Shown here: positions 7,443 through 15,159 of the stretch, piece by piece
Position numbering within the stretch: the first letter of the stretch is position 1
How the letters are laid out: each line of letters starts with the position of its first letter
Source: Nitrospirota bacterium
GTDB lineage: Bacteria > Nitrospirota > Nitrospiria > JACQBZ01
Length of the DNA: 35,665 nt
Reading direction: 5' to 3'
Assembly: GCA_016201865.1 (NCBI GenBank)
Contig: JACQCA010000079.1
Span: 1-35,665, forward strand
Notes under the pieces: generated by a model
Databases searched by the model: none
Seen by the model: the letters and a program-made list of their open reading frames with translations, nothing else
Told to the model about the DNA's origin: nothing
Translations under genes and position numbers: made by a program

Positions 7443-7622
7443 CTATTTTTTCGGGGCAGGAAGCTTCCGATCCCACTCTTTGCGCATCTTCTTCAGTTCT
7501 TTGACGGGGTCCTGTTTCCGATGCTTCCACATGCCGCGGCTTTTTTCCCACACGGACAACCGTTCACGCGGCGTGATTAAAGGGTATTCAGAGGCTTTTT
7601 TTAGACTTGTTTTCATCGGCAT
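7443..7622 (-). CDS. vapB: VapB-type antitoxin
   Basis: A small basic protein of about 59 residues upstream of vapC. The C-terminal part (RLSVWEKSRGMWKHRKQDPVKELKKMRKEWDRK) resembles antitoxins that partner PIN toxins and carries the positively charged segment that plugs the toxin site. The ATG at 7622 (MPMKTSL) is chosen. An in-frame TTG at 7685 is part of the -35 hexamer of the promoter and so cannot be the start; ATG at 7616 is also possible. No strong ribosome binding site is visible. Confidence 0.7.
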   Translation of the reverse strand: MPMKTSLKKASEYPLITPRERLSVWEKSRGMWKHRKQDPVKELKKMRKEWDRKLPAPKK

Positions 7623-7656
7623 TGCTCGTATTGCAATTCTTTTATTATCTGCAAAA

Positions 7657-7685
7657 ATCCTACACCGGATTGGAGTGAGTGTCAA
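7657..7685 (-). promoter_or_regulatory. vapBC promoter
   Basis: On the minus strand, TTGACA (7685-7680), 17 bases, TAGGAT (7662-7657). The predicted transcript starts near 7650, giving a leader of about 28 bases before the vapB ATG. Confidence 0.65.
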
Positions 7686-7719
7686 CTTTTTTAATTTGCT
7701 CCACCCTCCAGCCCTTCGC

Positions 7720-7756
7720 CCCGGCCCAAGGCGCGGGGGGTTTTAAAAATAAATCC
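7720..7756 (+). repeat. Direct repeat right of vapBC
   Basis: Second copy of the 36-base block at 6992, with the shared core TAAAAATAAATCC identical and a few changes in the GC-rich half. Same orientation as the first copy. Confidence 0.6.
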
Positions 7757-7763
7757 GGCTCTG

Positions 7764-7952
7764 TCAGTTTTCACTATCTGCGACTACAGAAATCGTCTCA
7801 TCGTCGTTCACGGTTACCGCCAAGGCGATGGGCCGGCAACAGACTTCGCAGTCTTCAATATATTCCTGGAACGGAATCGTACAATCAATCACGATCTCGA
7901 TCCGCGTCCCGCAGTAGGGACAATCAACCCGGGCTGTATCTGTTGAGTCCAT
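7764..7952 (-). CDS. CPXCG motif-containing cysteine-rich protein
   Basis: A 62-residue zinc-ribbon-like protein. CPYCG at residues 11-15 and DCEVCCRPI at about 34-42 give the two cysteine pairs expected of the CPXCG family, whose function is unknown. The length and the acidic C-terminus are typical. The start ATG at 7952 has only a weak ribosome binding site (GGTAAACC). Confidence 0.85.
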   Translation of the reverse strand: MDSTDTARVDCPYCGTRIEIVIDCTIPFQEYIEDCEVCCRPIALAVTVNDDETISVVADSEN

Positions 7953-7984
7953 GAGGTTTACCGTGAGAGGCTAATAACTACCCG

Positions 7985-8067
7985 GAAAAAAGGGGGACAG
8001 GCTGGTTTTCTAAAAACTAATTCCTAAAATTGAAAAATAAAAGTAGCCTGCCTCCTTTTCTTTTTTC
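7985..8067 (+). repeat. Inverted-repeat element with GGGGACAG arm
   Basis: An 83-bp imperfect palindrome. The left arm at 7985-8003 (ending GGGGGACAGGCT) pairs with the right arm at 8045-8067 (beginning AGCCTGCCTCC); inside it, the TTTT after the left arm faces AAAA before the right arm. The middle is very AT-rich. It looks like a small non-coding mobile or REP-type element and reaches the stop codon of the next gene. A single related arm lies at 8405. Confidence 0.5.
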
Positions 8068-8377
8068 ATGACTGCTCAATAAGTGAATTCACCCGACCCC
8101 GTAATTCCTTGAACGCTGCCGCCTCCCGCTCCCCCCACTCTCCTTGGCGCCAGTAATCCCCGAAGTCCTTGGATGTTTTATCACTGCAGATCACGGCCGC
8201 CACGTCCTCCGGTCGGGTACCCCGATCCATGTCCACCAACCACTGTGCGGCGGAGGCTATGTCCGCAAGATAAACGGGCCGATCGTCCGCATGCTTAGTC
8301 GAATTTGCACAATCACTGATAACACCAACGAACGTGAGAATAAATTTTTTAAGTAATTGGACTTGGTGATTCTTCAT
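8066..8377 (-). CDS. Hypothetical protein with possible signal peptide
   Basis: No family recognised. The 103-residue product begins with a basic then hydrophobic stretch (KKFILTFVGVISDCANS, about residues 10-26) that could be a signal sequence, possibly with a cysteine near the cleavage site but without a clear lipobox. The rest is charged and helical, with DMDRGTRPEDVAAVICSDK and GEWGEREAAAFKELRGRV. The stop codon lies at the edge of an inverted-repeat element and a related arm lies 28 bases before the start, so the gene is bracketed by repeats. Confidence 0.5.
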   Translation of the reverse strand: MKNHQVQLLKKFILTFVGVISDCANSTKHADDRPVYLADIASAAQWLVDMDRGTRPEDVAAVICSDKTSKDFGDYWRQGEWGEREAAAFKELRGRVNSLIEQS

Positions 8378-8404
8378 TTGGAACCCCGCTATAAAAATTT
8401 CACT

Positions 8405-8428
8405 GAAAAAGGGACAGATTTATTTTCC
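8405..8428 (+). repeat. Single GGGACAG-type repeat arm
   Basis: GAAAAAGGGACAGATTTATT and the following TTCC resemble the left arm at 7985 and, in reverse, the ends at 7012-7036, 7742-7768 and 32851-32878. This makes a dispersed family of short phrases with the core GGATTTATTTTT or GATTTATTTT. Between this site and 8640 I see no gene or other signal. Confidence 0.45.
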
Positions 8429-8648
8429 ATGTGATCACTCGCCACGGAAATTTTCCGATTATCATAAACCAACTGTATTAGATAGGAAGTGGATCGCCAC
8501 GAGGTTGGGAATCCGAACGAAGTTCCGGAGCAATGAGTGCGTCCGAGCGGCGTGTGCTGAAAGCGGTTCCGGAAATTTTCGTTCCTGCAATGCATACGGC
8601 GGCCTCGCGGCGGTGCCTTGAAATTCTCAGTAAATTATGCGGTCAATC

Positions 8649-8696
8649 GGCAGGACAGGACGGCCAAAGCATACTAAAAAACGATGGATTGGGCAA
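8649..8696 (-). promoter_or_regulatory. Degenerate fourth copy of the promoter-leader module
   Basis: On the minus strand: TTGCCC (8696-8691), 17 bases ending TTTTTTAG, TATGCT (8673-8668), 9 bases, then CTGTCCTGCC (8658-8649). This repeats the layout of the three modules at 20900, 32885 and 33433, with one extra base before CTGTCC and a weaker -10. The next minus-strand gene starts about 270 bases away, at 8377. Confidence 0.45.
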
Positions 8697-8726
8697 GTGA
8701 AATTTTAGGAGGTGAAATTTTAGGAG
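8697..8726 (+). repeat. Tandem 15-bp duplication
   Basis: Two perfect adjacent copies of GTGAAATTTTAGGAG (8697-8711 and 8712-8726). They abut the -35 element of the minus-strand module at 8649-8696. No function is evident. Confidence 0.7.
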
Positions 8727-8750
8727 GGGAAGGGGTTTGAATGATTTCAT

Positions 8751-8779
8751 TTGGCTTTTGAAACCGTTTCTCTTATACT
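8751..8779 (+). promoter_or_regulatory. Promoter with flanking 10-bp direct repeats
   Basis: TTGGCT (8751-8756), 17 bases, TATACT (8774-8779). GAAACCGTTT occurs in the spacer (8760-8769) and again at 8813-8822, just before the first gene. Direct repeats placed like this could be operators for an autoregulated toxin-antitoxin pair; that is inference. Confidence 0.45.
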
Positions 8780-8835
8780 TTGGACAGCAATCATGTCATG
8801 GACTATGATCCAGAAACCGTTTACAAACGACGCGC

Positions 8836-9030
8836 ATGAATAGAACACCGAAACCACTCACCGGAAAAAATCTGAGACGCCTTCCAAGGAGCTACCGGCT
8901 GGATTATGATGCCGTGCGTTTTTGGCGCACCCTGTCCGTAGCGGAACGATTAAGATTGACATGGAAACTACACTTAGAATCGTTAAAACTGTTCTCGATC
9001 ATGCGCAAGGGATCAAAGGCTATACGTTGA
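8836..9030 (+). CDS. Small protein upstream of a nucleotidyltransferase, possible antitoxin
   Basis: A 64-residue basic protein. The segment RLDYDAVRFWRTLSVAERLR (about 21-40) resembles small proteins that precede DUF6036/AbiEii-like nucleotidyltransferase genes (FW...SPEERL type). The 3' end overlaps the next gene by 70 bases in another frame, which is long but compatible with coupling. I recognise the pattern rather than a named family, so the function is open. Confidence 0.5.
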   Translation: MNRTPKPLTGKNLRRLPRSYRLDYDAVRFWRTLSVAERLRLTWKLHLESLKLFSIMRKGSKAIR

Positions 9031-9515
9031 TCGGCGCCATGGCCCTGGGCGCCTGGATCGCGCCCAGGGCCACGATGGATGTCGACGTTCTTGTCCATGT
9101 CCCAAAGCGCTCCCATCGGATCGTGGACCATGTTCGCTCAAGTCTCATCTCACGCGGATGGTCTGTCGCCCTGTACAGCCATGAGCAGAAATCCATTCCG
9201 TACCGTCTTCGCGCCCAGACGCCGAAAGGCCTGATGATTGACCTGATTTTTGCGCCGTTGGCCATCCACAAACGGATCGTCGAGCATTCGCAGATCGCCC
9301 CGATCGGCAAGCGACTCCGATTTCCGGTGGCCGGACCGGAGGGAATCGCTGTTCTCAAATTGATGGCGGGAAGGAAACAGGACCTGATCGATGTTGAGCG
9401 CATCCTGGCCGAGGCGGAGCTTGATGATGCTCTTCTCCTGAATTTTGCGCGCGAGGCAAAGGTCAAACAACCTCTTATGCGGGCCGCCAAGAAAGCCGGA
9501 TGGTCGGGAGGGTAG
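8961..9515 (+). CDS. Nucleotidyltransferase, AbiEii/DUF6036-like
   Basis: A 184-residue nucleotidyltransferase-fold protein. LIGAMALGAWIAPRATMDVDVLV (about 23-45) gives the glycine-rich strand and the two catalytic aspartates D40 and D42. The later PEGIAVLKLMAGRKQDLIDVERIL segment is typical of the AbiEii/DUF6036 group. Relatives act as toxins or toxin-like tRNA-modifying enzymes in two-gene modules; here the partner would be the preceding small gene. ATG at 8961 is chosen over a TTG at 8922. It converges on the carbonic anhydrase gene, with 8 bases between the stops. Confidence 0.75.
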   Translation: METTLRIVKTVLDHAQGIKGYTLIGAMALGAWIAPRATMDVDVLVHVPKRSHRIVDHVRSSLISRGWSVALYSHEQKSIPYRLRAQTPKGLMIDLIFAPLAIHKRIVEHSQIAPIGKRLRFPVAGPEGIAVLKLMAGRKQDLIDVERILAEAELDDALLLNFAREAKVKQPLMRAAKKAGWSGG

Positions 9516-9523
9516 CCTCGGTG

Positions 9524-10183
9524 TCAGATCGAAAGCTTTTTCGGCTTGGGGATTTCTGAAAGACGATAGATGGGCGGAATCTGTTCCTGGCCGGAAAAAC
9601 TGAAGTTCAGATCCCGCAGAAGACCGTCCTGGATGCTGTAGATCCAGCTGTGCACCGCGAGCGCCTGCCCGCGCCGCCAGGCATCCTGCACGATCGTCGT
9701 ATGACAGACGTTCGCCACCTGGTCGACCACGTTCAGTTCGCAGAGCAGATCCAGCTTTTCCCGGTCATTCTGAATGGCATCCAATCTCGCCTCATGGCGT
9801 TGATAGACATCTTTGATGTTCCGAAGCCAGTTGTCGATCAGGCCGTGCGTCTTATTCTCCATGGCCGCCTTCACCCCGCCGCAGCCGTAATGTCCGCAGA
9901 TGATGACATGCTTGACCTTCAAGACTTCCACGGCGAACTGCAGCACGGCGAGACAGTTGAAATCGGTATGCACCACGACATTGGCGACGTTTCGATGCAC
10001 GAACAGCTCTCCGGGGAGGAGACCCACGATTTCATTCGCCGGGACACGGCTGTCGGAGCATCCGATCCACAAATATTCGGGCGCCTGTTGTTTCGACAGC
10101 TTGGCGAAGAATTGCGGGTCGGCCGTCTTGATTTTGTCGGCCCATTTCAAATTGTTCTCGAACAGATGCTTTAACGAGCGCAA
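9524..10183 (-). CDS. can: Beta-class carbonic anhydrase
   Basis: Interconverts CO2 and bicarbonate in the cytoplasm. The zinc ligands and dyad are clear: C42 and D44 in IGCSDSR, H98 and C101 in CGHYGCGG (numbered from the start used here). The TTG at 10183 is preferred because GGAGGT (10196-10191) lies seven bases upstream and the protein then begins RSLKHLFENN, the usual family start. An in-frame ATG at 10198 adds five residues and lacks a clear ribosome binding site. Total length, about 219 residues, is normal for the Can type. Confidence 0.92.
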   Translation of the reverse strand: MRSLKHLFENNLKWADKIKTADPQFFAKLSKQQAPEYLWIGCSDSRVPANEIVGLLPGELFVHRNVANVVVHTDFNCLAVLQFAVEVLKVKHVIICGHYGCGGVKAAMENKTHGLIDNWLRNIKDVYQRHEARLDAIQNDREKLDLLCELNVVDQVANVCHTTIVQDAWRRGQALAVHSWIYSIQDGLLRDLNFSFSGQEQIPPIYRLSEIPKPKKLSI

Positions 10184-10231
10184 AGGGGCCACCTCCATGA
10201 TTGAGAACCACCGCTAGAAAACATTATCGCC

Positions 10232-10261
10232 ATTAAACCCCACGGGGTTATCTTACGTCAA
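10232..10261 (-). promoter_or_regulatory. Possible carbonic anhydrase promoter
   Basis: On the minus strand: TTGACG (10261-10256), 18 bases, TTTAAT (10237-10232). The spacer holds a small palindrome, ACCCCGTGGGGT. The divergent region up to leuC shows no further clear signal apart from a 6-bp hairpin GGATTC/GAATCC near 10335-10348. Confidence 0.35.
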
Positions 10262-10376
10262 GCCATTTTCGATTCAGACGCCGCGAAGAAATGGACTTGC
10301 CCTTGCACCGGCATCTATGCAAAAATAGGAGTTGGGATTCAAGAATCCTCGTGTTATAAAACCATCAGGACGGAAC

Positions 10377-11786
10377 ATGAAACCGAAAACGATGTTCGAG
10401 AAAATCTGGGAGGCGCATGTCGTCCATGAAGAGGCCGGCCAGCCGTCCCTCCTCTATATCGACCGCCACCTGGTGCACGAGGTAACCTCGCCCCAGGCCT
10501 TCGAGGGCCTTCGCCTGGCCGGCCGCCGCGTGCGCCGGCCCGAGTTGACCTTCGCCACGATGGACCACAACGTCCCCACCACCAACCGCAAGCTTCCGAT
10601 CCTGGACGCGATCTCGGCCAAGCAGATGGAGACGCTGGCCCAAAACTGCAAAGAGTTCGATATCACCTTGTTTGATCTGAAAAGTCCCGATCAAGGCATC
10701 GTCCATGTGATCGGCCCGGAATTGGGACTCACGTTGCCCGGCAATACGCTCGTCTGCGGCGACAGCCACACCTCGACCCACGGCGCCTTCGGGGCGCTGG
10801 CCTTCGGGATCGGCACCAGCGAGGTGGAGCATGTGCTTGCGACCCAATGCCTGCTCCAGGACAAGCCCAAGACCGTTATGATCGAGGTGAGCGGGCGGCG
10901 GCCCTACGGCGTCGAGGCGAAGGACATCATTCTCTCGATCATCGGCCGGATCGGCACGGACGGCGGCACCGGAAGCGTGATCGAATATATGGGAGAGACG
11001 ATTCGACGGCTCTCGATGGAAGAACGCATGACGGTCTGCAACATGTCGATCGAGGCCGGCGCCCGCGCCGGGATGATCGCGCCCGATGAGACGACCTTCG
11101 ACTATCTTCGCGGCCGCCGCTATGCCCCGGCCGATTTCGATGCGGCCGTCGTTCGGTGGAAGGGGCTGCCGACCGACATCGGCGCCCGGTTCGACCGGGC
11201 CTTGAGAATCGACGCGGCCTCGCTCGCGCCGCAGGTCACCTGGGGCACGAATCCCGGCCAGGTCGTCCCGATCGATTCCCGCGTCCCGAAGCCGTCCGAC
11301 TTTAAAGATCCCAACGCGCGGAAGTCGGCCGAGCGGGCGCTGGACTACATGGGGCTCGCGGCCGGAACGGCGATGACCGAGATCCCGATCGACCGGGTCT
11401 TCATCGGCTCCTGCACCAATTCCCGTATCGAGGATCTCCGGCGGGTCGCACGGTTTGTCAAGGGACGGCGGGTCGCGGCAAAGGTTTACGCGATGGTCGT
11501 ACCGGGATCACAACATATCAAAAAACAGGCCGAGGAGGAAGGACTGGACCGGGTCTTCAAGGAGGCCGGATTCGACTGGCGCGAATCGGGCTGCTCGATG
11601 TGTCTGGGAATGAATCCGGATATCTTAAAGCCGGGCGAGCGGTGCGCCTCGACCTCGAACCGCAACTTTGAAGGCCGCCAGGGAAAAGGCGGCCGAACGC
11701 ATCTCGTCAGCCCGATCATGGCGGCCGCGGCCGCGGTCGAGGGCCGTTTCGTGGATGTGCGGCAGTACGAATTAAAGGAGAATTAA
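10377..11786 (+). CDS. leuC: 3-isopropylmalate dehydratase, large subunit
   Basis: Large subunit of isopropylmalate isomerase, which converts 2-isopropylmalate to 3-isopropylmalate in leucine synthesis. The aconitase-family features are present: [13 protein letters not shown] in the N-terminal third, and the three cysteine ligands of the [4Fe-4S] cluster at about C346 (GSCTNSR), C406 and C409 (GCSMCLGMN). About 469 residues, the normal length. The ATG at 10377 follows AGGA at 10367-10370; an upstream in-frame TTG at 10332 is rejected. leuD follows after two bases, so the two subunits are co-expressed. Confidence 0.96.
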   Translation: MKPKTMFEKIWEAHVVHEEAGQPSLLYIDRHLVHEVTSPQAFEGLRLAGRRVRRPELTFATMDHNVPTTNRKLPILDAISAKQMETLAQNCKEFDITLFDLKSPDQGIVHVIGPELGLTLPGNTLVCGDSHTSTHGAFGALAFGIGTSEVEHVLATQCLLQDKPKTVMIEVSGRRPYGVEAKDIILSIIGRIGTDGGTGSVIEYMGETIRRLSMEERMTVCNMSIEAGARAGMIAPDETTFDYLRGRRYAPADFDAAVVRWKGLPTDIGARFDRALRIDAASLAPQVTWGTNPGQVVPIDSRVPKPSDFKDPNARKSAERALDYMGLAAGTAMTEIPIDRVFIGSCTNSRIEDLRRVARFVKGRRVAAKVYAMVVPGSQHIKKQAEEEGLDRVFKEAGFDWRESGCSMCLGMNPDILKPGERCASTSNRNFEGRQGKGGRTHLVSPIMAAAAAVEGRFVDVRQYELKEN

Positions 11787-11788
11787 TC

Positions 11789-12430
11789 TTGGAACCGTTT
11801 AAACAGATCAAAGGCATCGTCACGCTTCTCGATCTTCCCAATGTCGACACCGATCAGATCATTCCAAAACAGTTTTTAAAACGGATCGAGCGGACCGGCT
11901 TCGGGCAGTTCCTGTTTTACGACTGGCGCTTTGTCGATGGTAAAAAACCGAATACGGAATTCGAGATGAATGCCGATCGGTACCGCGGCGCGACGATCCT
12001 GGTCACGCGTGCGAATTTCGGAAGCGGCTCCTCGCGCGAGCATGCGCCGTGGGCGCTGCTCGATTACGGCTTCCGCTGCATCATCGCACCGTCTTTCGCC
12101 GACATTTTTTACAACAACTGTTTTAAGAACGGGATACTGCCGGTGAGGCTTTCTGAAGCGCAGATCGAAACGATCTTTGAGCGCGTCCGTAAAACGCCCG
12201 GCTATCACCTGACGGTGGATCTCGAAAAGAAGACGATCACATCCGATGACGGTTTGGACTTCACGTTCGAGTTGGACGAATTCCGACGTCATTGTCTTTT
12301 GGGCGGCCTGGACGATATCGGTCTGACGTTGCAGCACGGTGAGGCGATCCGCGCCTACGAGTTGCGCCACCCTCAGACCCTCGCCGCGCGTTCATCCATC
12401 GAGACAGGCAAAATAAAAAAAGCGCACTGA
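11789..12430 (+). CDS. leuD: 3-isopropylmalate dehydratase, small subunit
   Basis: Small subunit of isopropylmalate isomerase, forming the swivel domain that completes the active site with LeuC. ANFGSGSSREHAPWALLDYG (about residues 73-92) is the diagnostic motif, with the arginine of SSREH contacting substrate. The start is a TTG at 11789, supported by AAGGAG seven to eight bases upstream and by the coupling to leuC. At the 3' end the stop codon lies within the closing stem of the convergent RNase P RNA gene. Confidence 0.95.
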   Translation: MEPFKQIKGIVTLLDLPNVDTDQIIPKQFLKRIERTGFGQFLFYDWRFVDGKKPNTEFEMNADRYRGATILVTRANFGSGSSREHAPWALLDYGFRCIIAPSFADIFYNNCFKNGILPVRLSEAQIETIFERVRKTPGYHLTVDLEKKTITSDDGLDFTFELDEFRRHCLLGGLDDIGLTLQHGEAIRAYELRHPQTLAARSSIETGKIKKAH

Positions 12431-12875
12431 AGCGGTTCGTAAGCCGAGTTCTGTGCCCCTTGGGATCACTCCGCCGGGGCGGCGATCATTTCTCTGGGAT
12501 CCCGATTGCTCGGGACCTCAAGCAACCAACCCGTTCCGCCCTTCCCGCGAAGCGGGAAATCTGAGCGGGCCGCTCCTGTCCTTACGGACAGGCGGAACCT
12601 ATTTGGTCTTGCTCCGGATGGGGTTTGCCGTGCCCCCGCCGTCACCGGCGGGGCGGTGAGCTCTTACCTCGCCGTTTCACCCTTGCCCGTATGCGTCCGA
12701 GATGACTGGAGCTCCTCTGCCATCTCTTTCACATCGTCGGCGGTCTGTTCTCTGTGGCACTTTCCGTCCCCTCACGAGGCCTGGACGTTATCCAGCATCC
12801 CGCCCTATGGAGCTCGGACTTTCCTCACCCCGCCTGTTCGTGCGGGGCGCGATCGCCTGAACCACTTCAGTGCGC
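12422..12875 (-). ncRNA. rnpB: RNase P RNA (type A)
   Basis: The catalytic RNA that trims tRNA 5' leaders. On the minus strand the P4/CR I sequence GAGGAAAGTCCGAGCTCC is present near the 5' end, and the 3' end carries ACAGAACTCGGCTTACG. The P1 helix closes the molecule: GCGCACTGAAGTGGTTC at the 5' end pairs with GAACCGCTTCAGTGCGC at the 3' end with one G-U pair. This sets the ends at 12875 and about 12422, a length of about 454 bases. The 3' strand of P1 overlaps the last codons and stop of leuD on the other strand. Open frames across this stretch are not genes. Confidence 0.95.
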
Positions 12876-12881
12876 CACATT

Positions 12882-12910
12882 ACTATACACGACAGATCCG
12901 GCCCATGCAA
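12882..12910 (-). promoter_or_regulatory. rnpB promoter
   Basis: On the minus strand: TTGCAT (12910-12905), 17 bases, TATAGT (12887-12882). The predicted start, about seven bases downstream, falls at 12875, which is the 5' end deduced independently from the P1 helix. Confidence 0.7.
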
Positions 12911-12933
12911 GCGACGAAAGGGAAAGGCGCCGG

Positions 12934-13290
12934 CTATTTCGGCTCCGCAACTTCTTCGAGGCGTTTTAATCGCTCCTCTTCCTGCTTTTTCAATTGGTCT
13001 TCGAGTTGCTTGGGCGCGGTGAGCACATTCGTCCCGGCCGGGGTCGTCTCCATCAACCGCCCGACCTGGATCCGGATCAAGATAAAATAGCAGAGATAGG
13101 CCGACAGGATGACGATCGCCAGCATGCCCGTCCGCAACAGAATCAGGACCCAGACACTGTCGGACTGTTTCCTGAAAAAGTTCAAGAGCCACACGGCCAA
13201 AATCAGCGCGGGCAGAATCCCGCCGAGGGCCCATTGGTATTCCCATGGAAGCGCTTCAAACCATTCCCAGGAGAAAAATGAAGACATCAT
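12934..13290 (-). CDS. Small two-pass membrane protein with C-terminal coiled coil
   Basis: No family recognised. The 118-residue product has two hydrophobic helices (about residues 20-39 and 46-73) followed by a charged coiled-coil-like tail (LEDQLKKQEEERLKRLEEV, about 97-115). The ATG at 13290 overlaps the stop of the HD hydrolase gene (ATGA), so translation is coupled; an open frame extending upstream to 13389 would lie inside that gene and is rejected. It is the last gene of the minus-strand operon that begins at hsp20. Confidence 0.7.
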   Translation of the reverse strand: MMSSFFSWEWFEALPWEYQWALGGILPALILAVWLLNFFRKQSDSVWVLILLRTGMLAIVILSAYLCYFILIRIQVGRLMETTPAGTNVLTAPKQLEDQLKKQEEERLKRLEEVAEPK

Positions 13291-14693
13291 AGATTCGTCG
13301 TGCTGCTCGGGGCCTCGGAGCCCAGGATGCGTTCGGCGATCCGGGCCAGCTCGGCGTCGTGCTCGTGGCTCAACGTGAAGATCCGGCACTGGACGATCTT
13401 GGCCGGGATGAAATCGAAATATTCTTTTAAGACCTCCTTCGAGACGGCCTTCGTGGAGGGGTCATAGACGTAGATCTGGAACTCCCCCATGCTCAACGGA
13501 TTCAGCGGCCGGGGGTCTTGGTTGGCCATGTCGACCTTGAACGGAAGTTTCTTCAGGCTCGACGGGAGAAGCTCACGAATGCGCCGCTCCACCGTCGCCT
13601 CGTCCAGAAAAGTCCGGCCCCGCTCCCCGCCGCGGGTGGGAAGCGTCACGTCGTAGGCCATCTTCCATTTCACATCCCGATGGAAGATCAGTTGCCATTC
13701 CCCGTACAGCTTGCGCTTCCCCGCATCCGACGACCGACGCCACCGCCGGATCTCCTCCAACAGGGACCACTCGGTCAGGTCCAGGTATTCGGACAGGTCT
13801 TTGACGGGATGATGCGGAAAGATCCGCTGAATCGTGTCCTGGAAGATATCGCGGAGATGCAGATCGATCGCGCGCGTCGTCCGATGGTAATAGACGTTGG
13901 AATAAAGGTACAGGCGCGTGTTCAGAAACATCTGGAGCGCCGAGAGACCCGTCTTGTGGAGCGTGAGGCCCTTGTCCGTAAAAAAGGTGTAATGAATCAG
14001 ACGCCGGATGTCCACCGGCCCGACCGCCACGCCGCACATGTACGAATCCCGGAGAACATAGTCCATGTTGTCGGCCGTGTAGGTTCCGCCGAGGATCGGC
14101 TGGAGAAAGACGAGCCAGCGGGGATATTTCGCGCTGTTCTTCTGCGGATCCTTGAGGATCAGAAAGGCGACATGTTCCGGATCGATCTCCTCGCCGCGGC
14201 CGAACGGACCGGAGGGGCTGCGGCGGATCTTACGGATCAGGCCTCCCAACTCGTCCCGGATGATATGCTGCCCCAGGACCTCGTGCGTGATCCCGAACCG
14301 GGCCAGAAAATTATCGTCGAAAAAATGGCCGAACGGCCCGTGGCCGATATCATGGACCAGCGCCGTGATCCGCAGCAGCTCTTCGATGAAGTTCTCGGAG
14401 GGACAGTCCGGGACGATCTCCTTCAACGTGGGGTAGAGATGGCGCGCGAACCGTCCGGCCAGATGCATCGCGCCGATCGAATGCTGAAACCGGCTGTGCT
14501 CGGCCGAGGGATAGACCCACCGCGCGCTCTGGAGCTGGTAGATGTACCGCAGCCGCTGCATCCAGGGCGAGTCGATCAGGTCTTTTTCCGTGACCTCTTT
14601 TTCCAAATTCGGGTAGGGCACGGTGAAGGTGATGTATTCATGGATGGGATCGGCGATCAGCGCCTGCCCGTCGTACAAAGAACCCTTAGACAT
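13287..14693 (-). CDS. HD-domain phosphohydrolase (COG1078 type)
   Basis: A 468-residue cytoplasmic metal-dependent phosphohydrolase related to dNTP triphosphohydrolases and SAMHD1. The N-terminal HD domain has EHSRFQHSIGAMHLA (H71), the HD pair H114-D115 in ALVHDIGHGPFGH, and the usual long helical C-terminal half. The exact substrate cannot be told from sequence; relatives hydrolyse deoxynucleotides or nucleotide second messengers. GGAAGGAA lies upstream of the ATG at 14693, and the start overlaps the end of the DUF2062 gene by eight bases. Confidence 0.88.
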   Translation of the reverse strand: MSKGSLYDGQALIADPIHEYITFTVPYPNLEKEVTEKDLIDSPWMQRLRYIYQLQSARWVYPSAEHSRFQHSIGAMHLAGRFARHLYPTLKEIVPDCPSENFIEELLRITALVHDIGHGPFGHFFDDNFLARFGITHEVLGQHIIRDELGGLIRKIRRSPSGPFGRGEEIDPEHVAFLILKDPQKNSAKYPRWLVFLQPILGGTYTADNMDYVLRDSYMCGVAVGPVDIRRLIHYTFFTDKGLTLHKTGLSALQMFLNTRLYLYSNVYYHRTTRAIDLHLRDIFQDTIQRIFPHHPVKDLSEYLDLTEWSLLEEIRRWRRSSDAGKRKLYGEWQLIFHRDVKWKMAYDVTLPTRGGERGRTFLDEATVERRIRELLPSSLKKLPFKVDMANQDPRPLNPLSMGEFQIYVYDPSTKAVSKEVLKEYFDFIPAKIVQCRIFTLSHEHDAELARIAERILGSEAPSSTTNL

Positions 14694-15159
14694 GGGGAGT
14701 TCCTTCCGCGCGGTGACGGAGGTGGCGGTACTCCTTTACGAAGTAGTACGCGCATGGATACGCAATCGCACCGGCCGCGATCCCCAACAGAGTCGTTCCG
14801 AGCAGGAACGGAATGAGGTACGGCTCGAGCTGGGGAATGGCATTCACGACCGTGAGCTCATGCCATTGGATGGGATGGAGAAGATGGTGTCGTCCGTAAA
14901 TCTCGATCCCCACCCAGAGGCTGGTCCCGAAGATCGGGGCGAAGGTCCAGGGATTGTTCAGCAACGTCCCCAGCACGACCGCGAGGGTATTGAGCCGGAG
15001 CACCCAGGCGAGAAAGACGGCGCTGACGAGATGAAGACCGATAAACGGGGAAAAACCGATAAAGACGCCCAGCGAGAAGGCCAAGGCGATCCGGTGGGGG
15101 TTGTCGTCCAGATGGAGCATCGCCCTGATCTTGCCGCGCCAGTAGGAAATCGTCACCAT
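14686..15159 (-). CDS. DUF2062 membrane protein
   Basis: A 157-residue integral membrane protein of the DUF2062 family, function unknown. The signature segments are DNPHRIALAFSLGVFIGFSPFIGLH and LGTLLNNPWTFAPIF, followed by a C-terminal hydrophobic helix (FLLGTTLLGIAAGAIAYPC). The ATG at 15159 overlaps the end of thiL by seven bases; an extension to 15237 would lie within thiL and is rejected. It sits between thiL and the HD hydrolase, each joined by a short overlap. Confidence 0.87.
   Translation of the reverse strand: MVTISYWRGKIRAMLHLDDNPHRIALAFSLGVFIGFSPFIGLHLVSAVFLAWVLRLNTLAVVLGTLLNNPWTFAPIFGTSLWVGIEIYGRHHLLHPIQWHELTVVNAIPQLEPYLIPFLLGTTLLGIAAGAIAYPCAYYFVKEYRHLRHRAEGTPHV

Noticed and set aside
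12453-13090. Open frames across 12453-13090 on the plus strand
   Set aside because: The first 420 bases are the RNase P RNA gene on the other strand, with conserved core and pairing ends.
13518-14816. 432-codon open frame antisense to the HD hydrolase gene
   Set aside because: The sense strand has intact HD motifs; the antisense product is a low-complexity, Arg/Pro/Gln-rich translation.
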